Shown here piece by piece: positions 7,297 to 16,709 of a stretch of DNA of 64,000 nucleotides. The translations under genes and the position numbers were made by a program. Numbering within the stretch: the stretch's first letter is position 1; each line of letters starts with the position of its first letter. Source of the DNA: Brevibacterium sp. S111 (GTDB taxonomy: Bacteria; Actinomycetota; Actinomycetes; Actinomycetales; Brevibacteriaceae); the NCBI RefSeq assembly GCF_004745075.1, contig NZ_RHFH01000002.1, forward strand, positions 355,497 to 419,496, read 5' to 3'. Under the pieces are notes generated by a model. That model worked only from the letters and a program-made list of their open reading frames with translations, made no database searches and was not told where the DNA came from.

Positions 7297-8682
7297 TCAC
7301 AGCGCCAGCAGGGCGGGCACGGTGAGGGCGGCGACGTAGTAGCCCATGAATTGGACTCCTGCGTGCATGCCGATGAATCGGTTGAACAGGCCCCCGACGA
7401 GTCCGACCGTGAGCGTCACTCCCAGGGCCAGCAGTCCGCCCTCATAGAGGCAGATGACGCAGATGAGCGAGGCGAAGCCGGCGATGATCGCCTCGTGGGA
7501 GACGGATCGCATCACCCAGGTCGCTGCCCGGTGGGCGTTTGTCATGACGAAGGGGTAGGCGATGACGATGGCGATGATCGCCGCGATCACGGCGAAGAGT
7601 GCGAACTGTCCGGTCGTGAGCAGGTCGTGGAGATTGTTCGTCTCTCCCGTCTCGGCGTCGAGCGTGTACACCGGCGGAGCGTTGAACAGCGGCGCAGCCG
7701 GACCGGCGGCCATCGGCGAAAGCGGCAGACCGATTGCGATGAGCGGAATGAGGGTCTCCGCAATGTAGGTCGACTCCGTAGTTCCATTCCTGACAGTGAC
7801 GACAGTCGTCAGACGTTCGTAGCCGTTCTTGATTCGGCTGCCGACGATCTCGCCCATGAGCACGGCCATTGCCACAGGTGAGAACACGAAGGTGGCACTG
7901 GTGATCGCCGCTGAGCCGCTGGTGTAAGCGAGCTGCTTCCCACTCAGTGTCTTGAAGGGGTTGGGCAGACGCTTGCCGTCTCTCGAGCGCACGTCGGGAG
8001 CGAGGTTGAACTCCCGCTTTCCCTCCTGTCGCATTGCCCGGCGGCCAACAGGCGAAAGCGCTGAGAGGAGGTCGAAGATGAGCGGGCCGGTGGCGATGCC
8101 GAGGAAGAACGAAGTCGTGAAAGTCGCTTCCTTCTGCTCCATGATGAACGCCTGCAGGCCGACGATGATCAGAACGAAGGGAATGAGGGCGACGACCGCG
8201 GCCAGCTTTCCCTTCGAGGTGTAGGCGACTAGGACTGCAGCGGCGATGAAGATCCATGGGGCGGCGGCACCGATCGCGTCGGCGAAGGGGGTGAGCACGA
8301 GCGCAAAGACGATCGACAGCGGAACTGCTATCGCAACCGAGATGACACCACCGGAGATCGCTTTTCGCAATGCGATATGAGGAACACCCAGGGACCGCAG
8401 AAGTTGAGCTTCGCGCAGCATCGGCACGGCGGTGGTATCCCCCGGTATGCCGAGCAGCGTCGTGGGCACGGCGTGGGAGATGTGTTTGGCGATGATCGCC
8501 GCGAGGAAGAACGCGATGACGCCGGCCGGAGGAACGCCGATGAGTATCACCAGCAGCGCCAGTGGGGCAACGATCGCGGTTTCATCTGTGCCGGAAATCA
8601 ACCCGATGCCGGTGAAGAGCACTCCGGCGAGGACCGCCATCCCGATTGCCCACAGAATGGGCTCGATGAGTTCTGCGCTCAC
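7297..8682 (-). CDS. TctA-like polytopic membrane permease
   Basis: A 461-residue very hydrophobic protein with roughly ten to twelve membrane segments. The conserved block HAVPTTLLGIPGDTTAVPMLREAQ and the later SPMAAGPAAPLFNAPP resemble the large membrane subunit of tripartite tricarboxylate transporters. It overlaps the small membrane protein gene upstream by 4 nt. As the last gene after HMG-CoA reductase and lyase, it is a good candidate for mevalonate (or related hydroxy-acid) uptake. No periplasmic binding protein is seen nearby. The substrate is inferred from context only. Confidence 0.7.
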   Translation of the reverse strand: MSAELIEPILWAIGMAVLAGVLFTGIGLISGTDETAIVAPLALLVILIGVPPAGVIAFFLAAIIAKHISHAVPTTLLGIPGDTTAVPMLREAQLLRSLGVPHIALRKAISGGVISVAIAVPLSIVFALVLTPFADAIGAAAPWIFIAAAVLVAYTSKGKLAAVVALIPFVLIIVGLQAFIMEQKEATFTTSFFLGIATGPLIFDLLSALSPVGRRAMRQEGKREFNLAPDVRSRDGKRLPNPFKTLSGKQLAYTSGSAAITSATFVFSPVAMAVLMGEIVGSRIKNGYERLTTVVTVRNGTTESTYIAETLIPLIAIGLPLSPMAAGPAAPLFNAPPVYTLDAETGETNNLHDLLTTGQFALFAVIAAIIAIVIAYPFVMTNAHRAATWVMRSVSHEAIIAGFASLICVICLYEGGLLALGVTLTVGLVGGLFNRFIGMHAGVQFMGYYVAALTVPALLAL

Positions 8683-9101
8683 TTGTGCCCGCCCTTCTCC
8701 TGAGCTCGCGTCTCGTGGTTTTCGACAAGAGCGTCGAAGAGGCCGAGGGCACGGACTTCTTCCTGGACCGAAGGGCCGAGTTCTCGTGGGTCACCGAGAT
8801 CCCCGTATTCGTCGACGATCTCGTTGATGATCTCCTGGCGATTCCGAGTGTCGGCGCCGGCAGTCGTGATCACGCGCTTCGGTTTGAATAGGAACCCGGC
8901 GATCACTGCACCGACGATGCAGCCGACGATGCCGACGAGCAGCGCATACGAGTGCCCCAGAGTTCCATCACCTCTGGAAGCAAAGATCTGATCAGCGATC
9001 AGGTAGGCCGGGACAGCGATCCCGACTCCGATGGCTATTCCACCGGTGAGGTGTTTGGGATCGACGGTGTCATTCCACACCTCGAGCAATTGCGGCATCA
9101 T
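8679..9101 (-). CDS. Small membrane protein, partner of TctA-like permease
   Basis: A 140-residue protein with two predicted membrane helices (about 17-40 and 49-70: GGIAIGVGIAVPAYLIAD, YALLVGIVGCIVGAVIAGFL) and an acidic cytosolic tail (EIINEIVDEYGDLGDPREL). No family recognised. It is translationally coupled (ATGA) to the TctA-like gene. Its size and place suggest a TctB-like accessory subunit, although TctB usually has four helices. Confidence 0.6.
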   Translation of the reverse strand: MMPQLLEVWNDTVDPKHLTGGIAIGVGIAVPAYLIADQIFASRGDGTLGHSYALLVGIVGCIVGAVIAGFLFKPKRVITTAGADTRNRQEIINEIVDEYGDLGDPRELGPSVQEEVRALGLFDALVENHETRAQEKGGHK

Positions 9102-9149
9102 TGCCTGCCTTCTGTCGGCCGACGGTTGTCGGGAACGTGAACGGTGGGA

Positions 9150-10085
9150 CTACCGGCTGAGGACAGCCGAGGGCGTGGCAGATGGGAGCGGGGTGCCGAG
9201 TTCGTCGCTCAGCCACTGACTGATGGCCGCCACGGCTTCGATATCGACTCCGGTCGAGATGCCGAGCCCGTTGAGCATCCAGAGGAGGTCTTCGGTGGCG
9301 AGATTGCCGGACGCACTGCGTGCGAATGGACATCCTCCGATTCCTCCTGCCGATGCATCGAACTGTCGTACTCCGGCCTGGAGCGCGGCGTAGACATTCG
9401 CGAGCGCCTGGCCATAGGTGTTGTGGGTATGCAGGGCAACCCGTTCGATCGGAATCCCGGCGTCGATCAGGCTATCAAGGACGGCGGTCACATGACCGGG
9501 AGTAGCGGTCCCGATGGTGTCGCCCAGGCAGATCGTTGAGCAGCCCGCGTCGACCAGCCGTCGAGCGGCGGCGGCGACATCTGCCGGGTCGACCGACCCT
9601 TCCCAGGGATCGCCGAACACCATCGAGAGGTACCCCCGCACGCGAAGACCTGCGGAAGTCGCTGCTCTGGCTGTTTCGAGACTGCGATCGGTGGTCACCT
9701 GAAGCGAATCGCCCAGATTGGCTCTCGAGAACGAATCCGTGACGCTGATGAAGACCGCGACATCTTTGGCTCCGGCCGCCACGGCATCATCGAGACCCCG
9801 CCGGTTCGGGACGAGAACCGGGAAAGCGAGGTCGGAATCCACATCCAACCCGTCGAGAACCGATCGAGTATCAGCCATCTGGGGAACGGCTCGAGGAGAA
9901 ACGAAGCTTCCGGCTTCGATGACCTTCAGGCCCGCACAGGCAAGACGCTGTATCAGCTCGAGACGGACCGCTGCAGGGAGTATGCGTGATTGCGACTGCA
10001 ACCCATCTCGGGGGCTGACTTCGCAGATGCTGACTTCGGTCGGCAGGTCCGATTGGGTGATCTGCTGTGGAAGCTCCATCGTCAC
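9150..10085 (-). CDS. mvaB: Hydroxymethylglutaryl-CoA lyase
   Basis: A 311-residue HMGL-like TIM-barrel enzyme that cleaves HMG-CoA to acetyl-CoA and acetoacetate. The catalytic signature EVSPRDGLQ is near residue 22, the metal-binding HTHNTYGQALANVY near 218, and the cysteine loop GGIGGCPFARSASGNLATEDL near 245. Length is standard. It overlaps the HMG-CoA reductase gene by 4 nt and is followed 48 bp later by the transporter pair. Pairing with a degradative reductase identifies the mevalonate catabolic branch rather than leucine degradation. Confidence 0.92.
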   Translation of the reverse strand: MTMELPQQITQSDLPTEVSICEVSPRDGLQSQSRILPAAVRLELIQRLACAGLKVIEAGSFVSPRAVPQMADTRSVLDGLDVDSDLAFPVLVPNRRGLDDAVAAGAKDVAVFISVTDSFSRANLGDSLQVTTDRSLETARAATSAGLRVRGYLSMVFGDPWEGSVDPADVAAAARRLVDAGCSTICLGDTIGTATPGHVTAVLDSLIDAGIPIERVALHTHNTYGQALANVYAALQAGVRQFDASAGGIGGCPFARSASGNLATEDLLWMLNGLGISTGVDIEAVAAISQWLSDELGTPLPSATPSAVLSR

Positions 10086-11356
10086 TGCGAACCACCCGAT
10101 CGGAGTTCTTCGAGGATGGACTGGACCCGGTCGAAGCGGAATGCCTTCTCCTCGATGAGCCGATCCACGATGATCGCGGCTTCTTCGGCGTTCGCTCCAG
10201 CAGAGGCAGCGAGATTCTTGGCGTGCAGCGACATGTGTCCGCGCTGAACTCCTTCGGTGGCGAGCACTCGCAGTGCGGCGAGGTTCTGAGCCAAACCGGT
10301 GGCGACGATCATCTCGGCGAGTTCTTGGGCCGTCGACACTTCGGCGATCTGCAGAGCCGCGCGTGCAGCGGGGTGCACCTTGGTGGCTCCTCCGACGAGC
10401 CCAACGGGCATCGGCATCTCGAGAGTCCCGACCAGGTCGCCGTCAGCGTTCTTCTCGAAGGTCGACAGGGATGTGTAACGGCCGTCGACGACCGCGTGGG
10501 AATGGGCGCCGGCCTCGGCTGCACGAGTATCGTTCCCGGTTGCAAGCACGACGGCGGAGATGCCGTTCATGATGCCCTTGTTATGCGTGGCGGCACGATA
10601 GGAATCGGCTGCGGCGAGTTCGTAGGCGTGGAGGATGTTGTCGATGACGCCTTCACCGCCGAGCAGCTCCTTGTCGAAGACCGCGCGGGCGCGTGACAGT
10701 CGACGGTCGGCTTTGTTGGTGAGGATGCGCAGAAGTGCCTCGCCTTCGGCGATGGCTGCGACGGAGCCGGAAACCGCTTCGGCCATGGTGTTCACAGCAT
10801 TCGCCCCCATCGCATCTCGCACATCGACGAGAAGATGGACGAGCACGTAGGTCGAAGTCCGTGCTTCGACGAGACGAACCGTGAGGCCCTTGACCCCGCC
10901 ACCGACTTCGACGAGCTTGGGGTCCTGAGCATTGGCCAGGTCGATGATCTCCGATTCCCGTTCAAGGATTCGGGTGCGCGCGGCGTGCGGATCCGCCACA
11001 TTGATGAGCTGGATCTGCGCCTGCATGATGGGCTCACTCGAACTCGTGAAGAAGCCGCCCTGGGGGCGTGCCATTCGTGCAGCATTGCTGGCAGCGGCGA
11101 TCACCGATGCCTCTTCGGTCGCCATGGGGACGAGCGCGTCGGTGCCGTTGATCGTGAAGTTGGTGGCCACGCCGAGAGGAAGCGAGAACACTCCGAAGAT
11201 GTTCTCACTGAGATCGGCCGCATCCTCGGGGCCGAAGGAATTCGCATCGAGCTGCTGGAACAGTTCAGTGTCGAGCCCGGTTGTCTCTGCGACGGCCGTC
11301 CTGCGTTCGCCGACCGACATGTTTCGGAAATCGGCAATTCGGCTGTTCTCTGCCAT
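10082..11356 (-). CDS. mvaA: Hydroxymethylglutaryl-CoA reductase, class II (degradative type)
   Basis: A 424-residue class II HMG-CoA reductase, the length of the Pseudomonas mevalonii enzyme. Visible catalytic elements are the Glu of AADLSENIFGVFSLPLG, the Lys of ATHNKGIMNGISAV, the Asp of LATGNDTR and the His of MSLHAKNLAASAG. In this branch it oxidises mevalonate with CoA to HMG-CoA, feeding the adjacent lyase. TGGAGA precedes the ATG. The 216 bp upstream, between it and the regulator gene, contain two dyads (CCGACA-N5-TGTCGG at 11385-11401 and CTGTCC-N11-GGACAG at 11478-11500) that could be operators. Confidence 0.92.
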   Translation of the reverse strand: MAENSRIADFRNMSVGERRTAVAETTGLDTELFQQLDANSFGPEDAADLSENIFGVFSLPLGVATNFTINGTDALVPMATEEASVIAAASNAARMARPQGGFFTSSSEPIMQAQIQLINVADPHAARTRILERESEIIDLANAQDPKLVEVGGGVKGLTVRLVEARTSTYVLVHLLVDVRDAMGANAVNTMAEAVSGSVAAIAEGEALLRILTNKADRRLSRARAVFDKELLGGEGVIDNILHAYELAAADSYRAATHNKGIMNGISAVVLATGNDTRAAEAGAHSHAVVDGRYTSLSTFEKNADGDLVGTLEMPMPVGLVGGATKVHPAARAALQIAEVSTAQELAEMIVATGLAQNLAALRVLATEGVQRGHMSLHAKNLAASAGANAEEAAIIVDRLIEEKAFRFDRVQSILEELRSGGSQ

Positions 11357-11572
11357 CGTATGTCTCCAGTCAGGTCGTCATTGGCCGACAACGGCTGTCG
11401 GTCGGAGTTCCTCCGCAGAGAACAGTCAAGCATCGCAGCGCGACAGTGACCATGGCCGTTTCGGCCCGAATCCAGGACTGTCCATGTCTGTTTCGGACAG
11501 GGTGCTGCTGTGCTCGCATCGTGTGGAGTCCGCTCACGCCGCGTGGAGTCCCTCCCGCCGCGCGGAGCGCGC

Positions 11573-13492
11573 TCACCTCGGATGTGTGAGTCGGTCCAGA
11601 CGCAGCGCCACTTGCAGACGGAAAGCGAACTCCGGGGCTCTCCACCCCTCGCCGAGGACCTGATCGACGCGCTCGAGGCGCTGCTTGACGGTGTTGATGT
11701 GCACCGACAGTGCGGCAGCGGTCCTGCTGATGCTCCCGTTGCTCTCGAAGTACACGCGGACCGTGTCGGTGAGCTCGGCGGAGTGCTTGCGATCCCAATC
11801 GCGGAGGGGCCCGAGCAGACGGTCGATGAATCTGCCCACCTGTTCCGGGGCCGTGCCGAACATCGCGGTATAGGGAGCGAAGTCCGCGGCCGGATGGATC
11901 CCCTCGTCGATGCCCAGAGAGTTGAGGATCCGCACACACGACCACAGCTCGTCTTCGACCACGGCCAGCTGCGAGCGGTCGCAGTCGGAGTCGGAGGCGA
12001 CGACGAGGCACCCGCCCAGGGCCTCCGGCTCTGCGCTGAGCCGCTTTAGGGACAGGCGAGAATCCGCGACAGAGCTGGGAACGAGGACGGTGAGGCCGGG
12101 GGAGCGCTGGGTGAGCAGGATGCGCGGTTCGATCCGGGCCAAGCGTGCACCGAGGTGCTCGTCGACTCCGGGACCCGCCTGGATCGTCATCATCCGCCAC
12201 GGTCCGGCGAGACTGAAGTCGTTGAGCCGAGCACGGGCCTCGAGCTCGTCGAGGGACCGGGTCCCGGCGATGAGATCGACGGCGAGCTCCCCTCTGACCC
12301 GGTTCTCGGCGTCGGCCCGTGCCTGCGCGTTCATGTGGATGAGAGCCAGCGACTGCGCGGCCTGAGCGACGATGTTCGCATCGCCGGCGGCGGGGTCGGT
12401 GTGGAAGCGGACGAAGAGCCCGCTGTGCTGACGTCGATGTGAGGCCACCGAGGCGACGAGCAGGTTCTCGGCTCTCGGCACCTCGGCGCTGCGCCCGGTC
12501 TCCCTGCTGGTCTCCAGCGCAGTGAGCATGTCGGTCCTGTCCGCCTCGAGGTCGGCGAAGAAGCTCGCCTCGTCGGAGAAGACGTGCTCGTGATCGGGGA
12601 AGTCGGGGGACTTCAGACGCGCGCTGTCGATGACGAGCACCTCCGCGCAGAGCATCGTGGCGACGGCGTCGGTGACCGCGGAGCCTCCCCGACCCTGGAG
12701 GACCAGTCGAGTCAGATGCTCCTCGACCTCGACGAGGCGTCCCAGCGTCGCGGCCTGAGCGGCGGCCGATTCCTCGGCCTCTGCGGAGCTCCGGGCGGCC
12801 TCGGCGAGCTCTCCCATGAGTCGCGCCGTCTTGAGCACCACCGAGGCGTGGTCGGCGAGGGCCGAGAGCAGAGTGATCTCATCTGTGGTGAATTCGTGCG
12901 CATAGCGGTTGGCGGCGAAGAGGGCACCGAGGACCTCCCCGTCGACGACCATCGGCACCCCGAGGAGCGACTCCATGCCTTCGGCTCTGACCGCGGAGTC
13001 GACCTGTCGCTCGTGCGGCAGCTGGGTGACATCGTAGTTCGAGGTCCACTGGGCGGCCCGGTCGCGCACGACCCGACCGGCCAGGCCGATTCCAGGAGGG
13101 ACGTGCAGGGTCGTGAGCTGGGAGGAGATGGCTCCTCGACTGGCCTTGACGCGCAGCTCATCGGTATCCGGATAGTACTGGGAGAGATAGGCGATATCGC
13201 ATCCGATGAGCGATCGGGCTCGGTCGACGAGCTTCTGGAGCAGCCGTGTCGTGTCGCGAACCCGGATGAGCTCTGAGGCGCTTTCGAGCAGGGCCGCTCG
13301 TTCGCGGTCCTTCTGCTTCCACCGGGTCATCGTGGCCGACAGGTCGACGAGGGCCTCGATGAGCTCAGGCGACTCACCGCACTGCTGTTCGAGGGCACGC
13401 CGGTCGATGGGATTGCCGCGGGACAGCCGGCCGATGACCTCGGCGACGGAATCTGCGGAAACGGTCACTCGCCCACCTGTGTCCTCCACCAT
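11573..13492 (-). CDS. GAF-domain PucR/CdaR-type transcriptional regulator
   Basis: A 639-residue regulator. A GAF domain occupies roughly residues 65-210 (DTTRLLQKLVDRARSLIGCD; LGVPMVVDGEVLGALFAANR), followed by a short coiled region and a central domain. The C-terminal PucR-type helix-turn-helix reads LTDTVRVYFESNGSISRTAA and SVHINTVKQRLERV. It lies directly upstream of the mevalonate catabolic genes on the same strand, so it is the probable activator, with mevalonate or a CoA derivative as possible effector. The effector is inferred. Confidence 0.82.
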   Translation of the reverse strand: MVEDTGGRVTVSADSVAEVIGRLSRGNPIDRRALEQQCGESPELIEALVDLSATMTRWKQKDRERAALLESASELIRVRDTTRLLQKLVDRARSLIGCDIAYLSQYYPDTDELRVKASRGAISSQLTTLHVPPGIGLAGRVVRDRAAQWTSNYDVTQLPHERQVDSAVRAEGMESLLGVPMVVDGEVLGALFAANRYAHEFTTDEITLLSALADHASVVLKTARLMGELAEAARSSAEAEESAAAQAATLGRLVEVEEHLTRLVLQGRGGSAVTDAVATMLCAEVLVIDSARLKSPDFPDHEHVFSDEASFFADLEADRTDMLTALETSRETGRSAEVPRAENLLVASVASHRRQHSGLFVRFHTDPAAGDANIVAQAAQSLALIHMNAQARADAENRVRGELAVDLIAGTRSLDELEARARLNDFSLAGPWRMMTIQAGPGVDEHLGARLARIEPRILLTQRSPGLTVLVPSSVADSRLSLKRLSAEPEALGGCLVVASDSDCDRSQLAVVEDELWSCVRILNSLGIDEGIHPAADFAPYTAMFGTAPEQVGRFIDRLLGPLRDWDRKHSAELTDTVRVYFESNGSISRTAAALSVHINTVKQRLERVDQVLGEGWRAPEFAFRLQVALRLDRLTHPR

Positions 13493-13585
13493 GGGCTCAT
13501 TGTCTCAGTGCCTCTCAGTTCACTCGCAGCTCGTCGAGATCGGCGGTGGTGACCATGACAGTGCTGACTGAGCTTGGTCGCGGCC

Positions 13586-14905
13586 TCAACCCGCCGCGGC
13601 CGAGGTCGTGCGCATCGAGTGACCGGCTTCCGTCCGTTCCCGCACGATCGGCAGCTCACACGTCGAATTGGCGACCTGACGGTAACCGGACAGGAACGTG
13701 TCGAGCCGTTCGATCGCCTCGCTGAGCACCTCGACCGAAGGCAGGGTGACCAGACGGAAGTGGTCGGGCTTAGGCCAGTTGAAGGCCGTGCCGTGGGAGA
13801 CGAGGATCTTCTGCTCGCGCAGCAGATCGAGGGCGAACTGCTCATCGTCGGTGATGCCGAACTTCTCGACATCGAGCTTCGCGAACATATACAGAGCACC
13901 GTCGGCCCGGTGAGCCGAGACCCCGTCGATCGAGTTGAGACCTTCGTGGGCGACCTGCATCTGCGCACCGAGGCGACCGGTCGGCAGGACGAGATCGTCG
14001 ATCGACTGCTTCCCGCCCAGTGCGGCCTGGATGGCATGCTGGGCCGGCACGTTCGAGCACATGCGCATATTCGCCAGCAGCTTGATCCCCTCGAGGTAGC
14101 TGTGTGCCTCCTCCAGCGGTCCGGTGATCGCGAGCCAGCCGGAGCGGTACCCTGCGACTCGGTAGGCCTTCGACAGTCCCGAGAAGGTCAGGCACAGCAC
14201 ATCGTCACCGGTCAGTGTAGCCATGTTGACCAGCTCGACGCCGTCGTAGGTGATCTTCTCGTAGATCTCATCGGCGAAGACCATGAGCCCGTGACGGCGG
14301 GCGATGTCCGCGATCTTCTTCAGCGTCTCCTTCGAGTACACCGCACCGGTCGGATTGTTCGGGTTGATGACGACGATGCCGCGGGTGCGTTCGGTGATGC
14401 GGGATTCGAGGTCGGCCAGATCCGGCTGCCAGGCGTCCTCCTCGGCGCACCGGTAGTGGACCGGTGTGCCGCCGGACAGTGCCACCGAGGCGGTCCACAG
14501 CGGGTAGTCGGGGCCGGGCACGAGGATCTCGTCCTCGGGATTGCACAGAGCCTGCAGGCTCAGAGTGATGAGCTCGCTGACGCCGTTGCCGAGGAAGACC
14601 TCATCGGTGCTGAGATTGTGGATGCCGCGGGTCTCGTAGTACTGGACGACAGCGCGGCGGGCGGAGAGGATTCCCCGCGAATCCGAATAGCCCTGCGTGA
14701 CCGGAAGGTTCGCTGAGATGTCCTGGACGATCGCCTCGGGGGCTTCGAAGCCGAACGGAGCGGGGTTGCCGATGTTGAGCTTGAGGATCGTGTGACCGGC
14801 GGCTTCCATCGCCTGGGCCTCTTCGAGAACGGGTCCCCGAATGTCATAGAGGACATTGGCCAACTTCGACGACTGCCTGAACATGTGAATCGTGGAACCT
14901 TTCAT
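13586..14905 (-). CDS. Class I/II aminotransferase, AlaA-like
   Basis: A 439-residue PLP aminotransferase resembling AlaA (glutamate-pyruvate transaminase). It shows LKLNIGNPAPFGFEAPEAI, the GxG segment LGNGVSELI, INPNNPTGAVYSKE, FADEIYEKI and the Schiff-base lysine in FSGLSKAYRVAGYRSGW, plus the C-terminal Arg in DHFRLVTLP. The first ATG (MKGSTIH) or the second (MFRQSSK) could be used. It stands alone, 94 bp upstream of the regulator of the mevalonate cluster and in the same orientation. Probable role is alanine or valine-pyruvate transamination. Confidence 0.85.
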   Translation of the reverse strand: MKGSTIHMFRQSSKLANVLYDIRGPVLEEAQAMEAAGHTILKLNIGNPAPFGFEAPEAIVQDISANLPVTQGYSDSRGILSARRAVVQYYETRGIHNLSTDEVFLGNGVSELITLSLQALCNPEDEILVPGPDYPLWTASVALSGGTPVHYRCAEEDAWQPDLADLESRITERTRGIVVINPNNPTGAVYSKETLKKIADIARRHGLMVFADEIYEKITYDGVELVNMATLTGDDVLCLTFSGLSKAYRVAGYRSGWLAITGPLEEAHSYLEGIKLLANMRMCSNVPAQHAIQAALGGKQSIDDLVLPTGRLGAQMQVAHEGLNSIDGVSAHRADGALYMFAKLDVEKFGITDDEQFALDLLREQKILVSHGTAFNWPKPDHFRLVTLPSVEVLSEAIERLDTFLSGYRQVANSTCELPIVRERTEAGHSMRTTSAAAG

Positions 14906-14935
14906 CCGATTGCTGCTACACCCACGCTAGGTCCC

Positions 14936-14947
14936 TCGCCGAGGCGG
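14936..14947 (+). repeat. Intergenic copy of the 12-mer TCGCCGAGGCGG
   Basis: Exact copy in the gap between the aminotransferase and the ABC exporter operon. The remainder of the 248-bp gap shows no gene. Confidence 0.7.
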
Positions 14948-15153
14948 TTCTGACCACACAGAGGCCCGTTTCCCAGACCTTTGCCGGTGCCGGCGGATCG
15001 TTGTGCAGACCTTTCGGGGCTCGGTCTCACGATACTCCGGGGCACATCGTGGATTCGGGCCCGGTGTCCCCTGTGCGAAACGCACCCCGAGTGCGGCAGC
15101 AGTGACTGTTCGAACTGTTGACCTCAGACGGCTCCGGGTGTCTCATTCAACAG

Positions 15154-15978
15154 ATGATGAATAATTCGGTCGAGGTGCGCAGCCTCACGGTCCGCCGCGG
15201 TCGCACGACCGTCATCGACGCCCTTGACCTCGACGTGCCCCGCGGAGCGATCGTCGGGCTCCTCGGACCCAGCGGCAGCGGGAAGACGACGCTCATGCGC
15301 GCCATCGTCGGTGTCCAGATCGTCTCCGGTGGGAAGGTGGACGTGCTGGGCCGTCCGGCCGGGTCCGCTGCGCTGCGCCACCGGGTCGGCTACATGACTC
15401 AGGCGGCCAGCATCTACGACGATCTGAGTGTGCGGGCGAATCTGCGCTACTTCGCACGTGTGCAGGGAGCGCCGAAATCCGAGGTCGATCGCGTGCTCGA
15501 ACGCACCGACCTCACCGGCCAGGCCGATCAGATCGCCCGTACGCTGTCGGGCGGGCAGGCCAACCGGGTGTCTCTGGCCGCGGCGATGCTCGGTTCTCCG
15601 GATCTGCTCGTTCTCGACGAACCGACCGTGGGACTCGATCCGCTGCTGCGCGCCGATCTGTGGGAGCTCTTCCGTAGGCTCGCCGAGGAAGGGACGACGC
15701 TGCTGGTCTCGAGTCATGTCATGGACGAGGCGACGCGCTGCGATCGACTGCTGCTCATGCGGGAGGGCGCGATCATCGCCGATACGACTCCGCACGATCT
15801 GCTCGCCGGCACGGGGGCGGCCTCGGCGGAGGACGCCTTCCTCCGCATCATCGACAAGGACATATCGGCACCTGGTGCCTCCGGGCGCGGGGGCCGTTCC
15901 GGCACTCGTCTGCTCTCGCGAGAGGGCCGATTTCGCACTGACCGGGGACATGGCGCGAAGGCGGGAGGGCGGCGATGA
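15154..15978 (+). CDS. ABC transporter ATP-binding protein
   Basis: A 274-residue ATPase of the ABC-2 exporter type. It has Walker A GPSGSGKTT, Q-loop YMTQAASIYDDLS, signature LSGGQANRVSLA, Walker B DLLVLDEPTVGLDP and the switch His of LLVSSHVMDEA. About 45 extra C-terminal residues rich in Gly and Arg follow the core. The TTG upstream seems less likely than the ATG ATG pair used here. It overlaps the permease gene by 4 nt. Cargo unknown. Confidence 0.88.
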   Translation: MMNNSVEVRSLTVRRGRTTVIDALDLDVPRGAIVGLLGPSGSGKTTLMRAIVGVQIVSGGKVDVLGRPAGSAALRHRVGYMTQAASIYDDLSVRANLRYFARVQGAPKSEVDRVLERTDLTGQADQIARTLSGGQANRVSLAAAMLGSPDLLVLDEPTVGLDPLLRADLWELFRRLAEEGTTLLVSSHVMDEATRCDRLLLMREGAIIADTTPHDLLAGTGAASAEDAFLRIIDKDISAPGASGRGGRSGTRLLSREGRFRTDRGHGAKAGGRR

Positions 15979-16709
15979 ACCCGCTGCGCACCCTGGCGAC
16001 GACGGGACGCGTCCTCGTCCAGATCCGCAACGACCCGCGCACGATCGCTCTGCTGCTCATCGTGCCCAGCCTGCTCATCGGTCTCGTGGCCTGGATCTTC
16101 GACGAGACCGAGGTGTTCTCAACGATCGGGCCGGCGATGCTTGCGCTCTTCCCGTTCATCGTCATGTTCCTCGTGACGAGCATCGCGACCCTGCGCGAAC
16201 GCCGCAGCGGAACCCTTGAACGGCTTCTGTCGATGCCTTTGGGCCGCGGTGACTTCATCCTCGGCTACACTCTGGCGTTCGGTCTGCTCGCCATTGTGCA
16301 GACGGCAGTGGCCGTCGGATATGCGACCATGATCTGCGGGCTCGAGATCGAAGGTTCGGTCGGGCTGCTCTTCGTCGTCGCGATCGCCGATGCTCTGCTG
16401 GGGACGGCCTTGGGACTGTTGGCCAGCGCGTTCGCCCGCACGGAGTTCCAGGTCGTGCAGTTCATGCCCGTCTTCGTCTTCCCGCAGATCCTGCTCGGCG
16501 GGATCTTCCTCCCGCGCGACCAGCTGCCCGAGGTGCTCGAGACCATCGGTGATTGGCTGCCGCTGTCGCACGCGATCGATGCGCTGAATGCGGTTTCGAC
16601 CGGCGATGAGGATGATGCCTACATCTGGCTGCGGGTGCTCTTCATCGCCTGCTGGATCGTCGGTGCGATCATCGTCGGGTCGCTCACTCTGCGCCGTCGG
16701 ACGCCGTGA
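15975..16709 (+). CDS. ABC-2 type transporter permease
   Basis: A 244-residue integral membrane protein with six predicted helices and the ABC-2 motif RERRSGTLERLLSMPLGRGDFILGY (given in part) after the second helix, plus VFVFPQILLGGIFLP near helix five. It is translationally coupled to the ATPase gene, so the pair forms a dimeric exporter or self-resistance pump. Its 3' end overlaps the convergent amino-acid permease gene by 26 bp. Confidence 0.88.
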   Translation: MNPLRTLATTGRVLVQIRNDPRTIALLLIVPSLLIGLVAWIFDETEVFSTIGPAMLALFPFIVMFLVTSIATLRERRSGTLERLLSMPLGRGDFILGYTLAFGLLAIVQTAVAVGYATMICGLEIEGSVGLLFVVAIADALLGTALGLLASAFARTEFQVVQFMPVFVFPQILLGGIFLPRDQLPEVLETIGDWLPLSHAIDALNAVSTGDEDDAYIWLRVLFIACWIVGAIIVGSLTLRRRTP

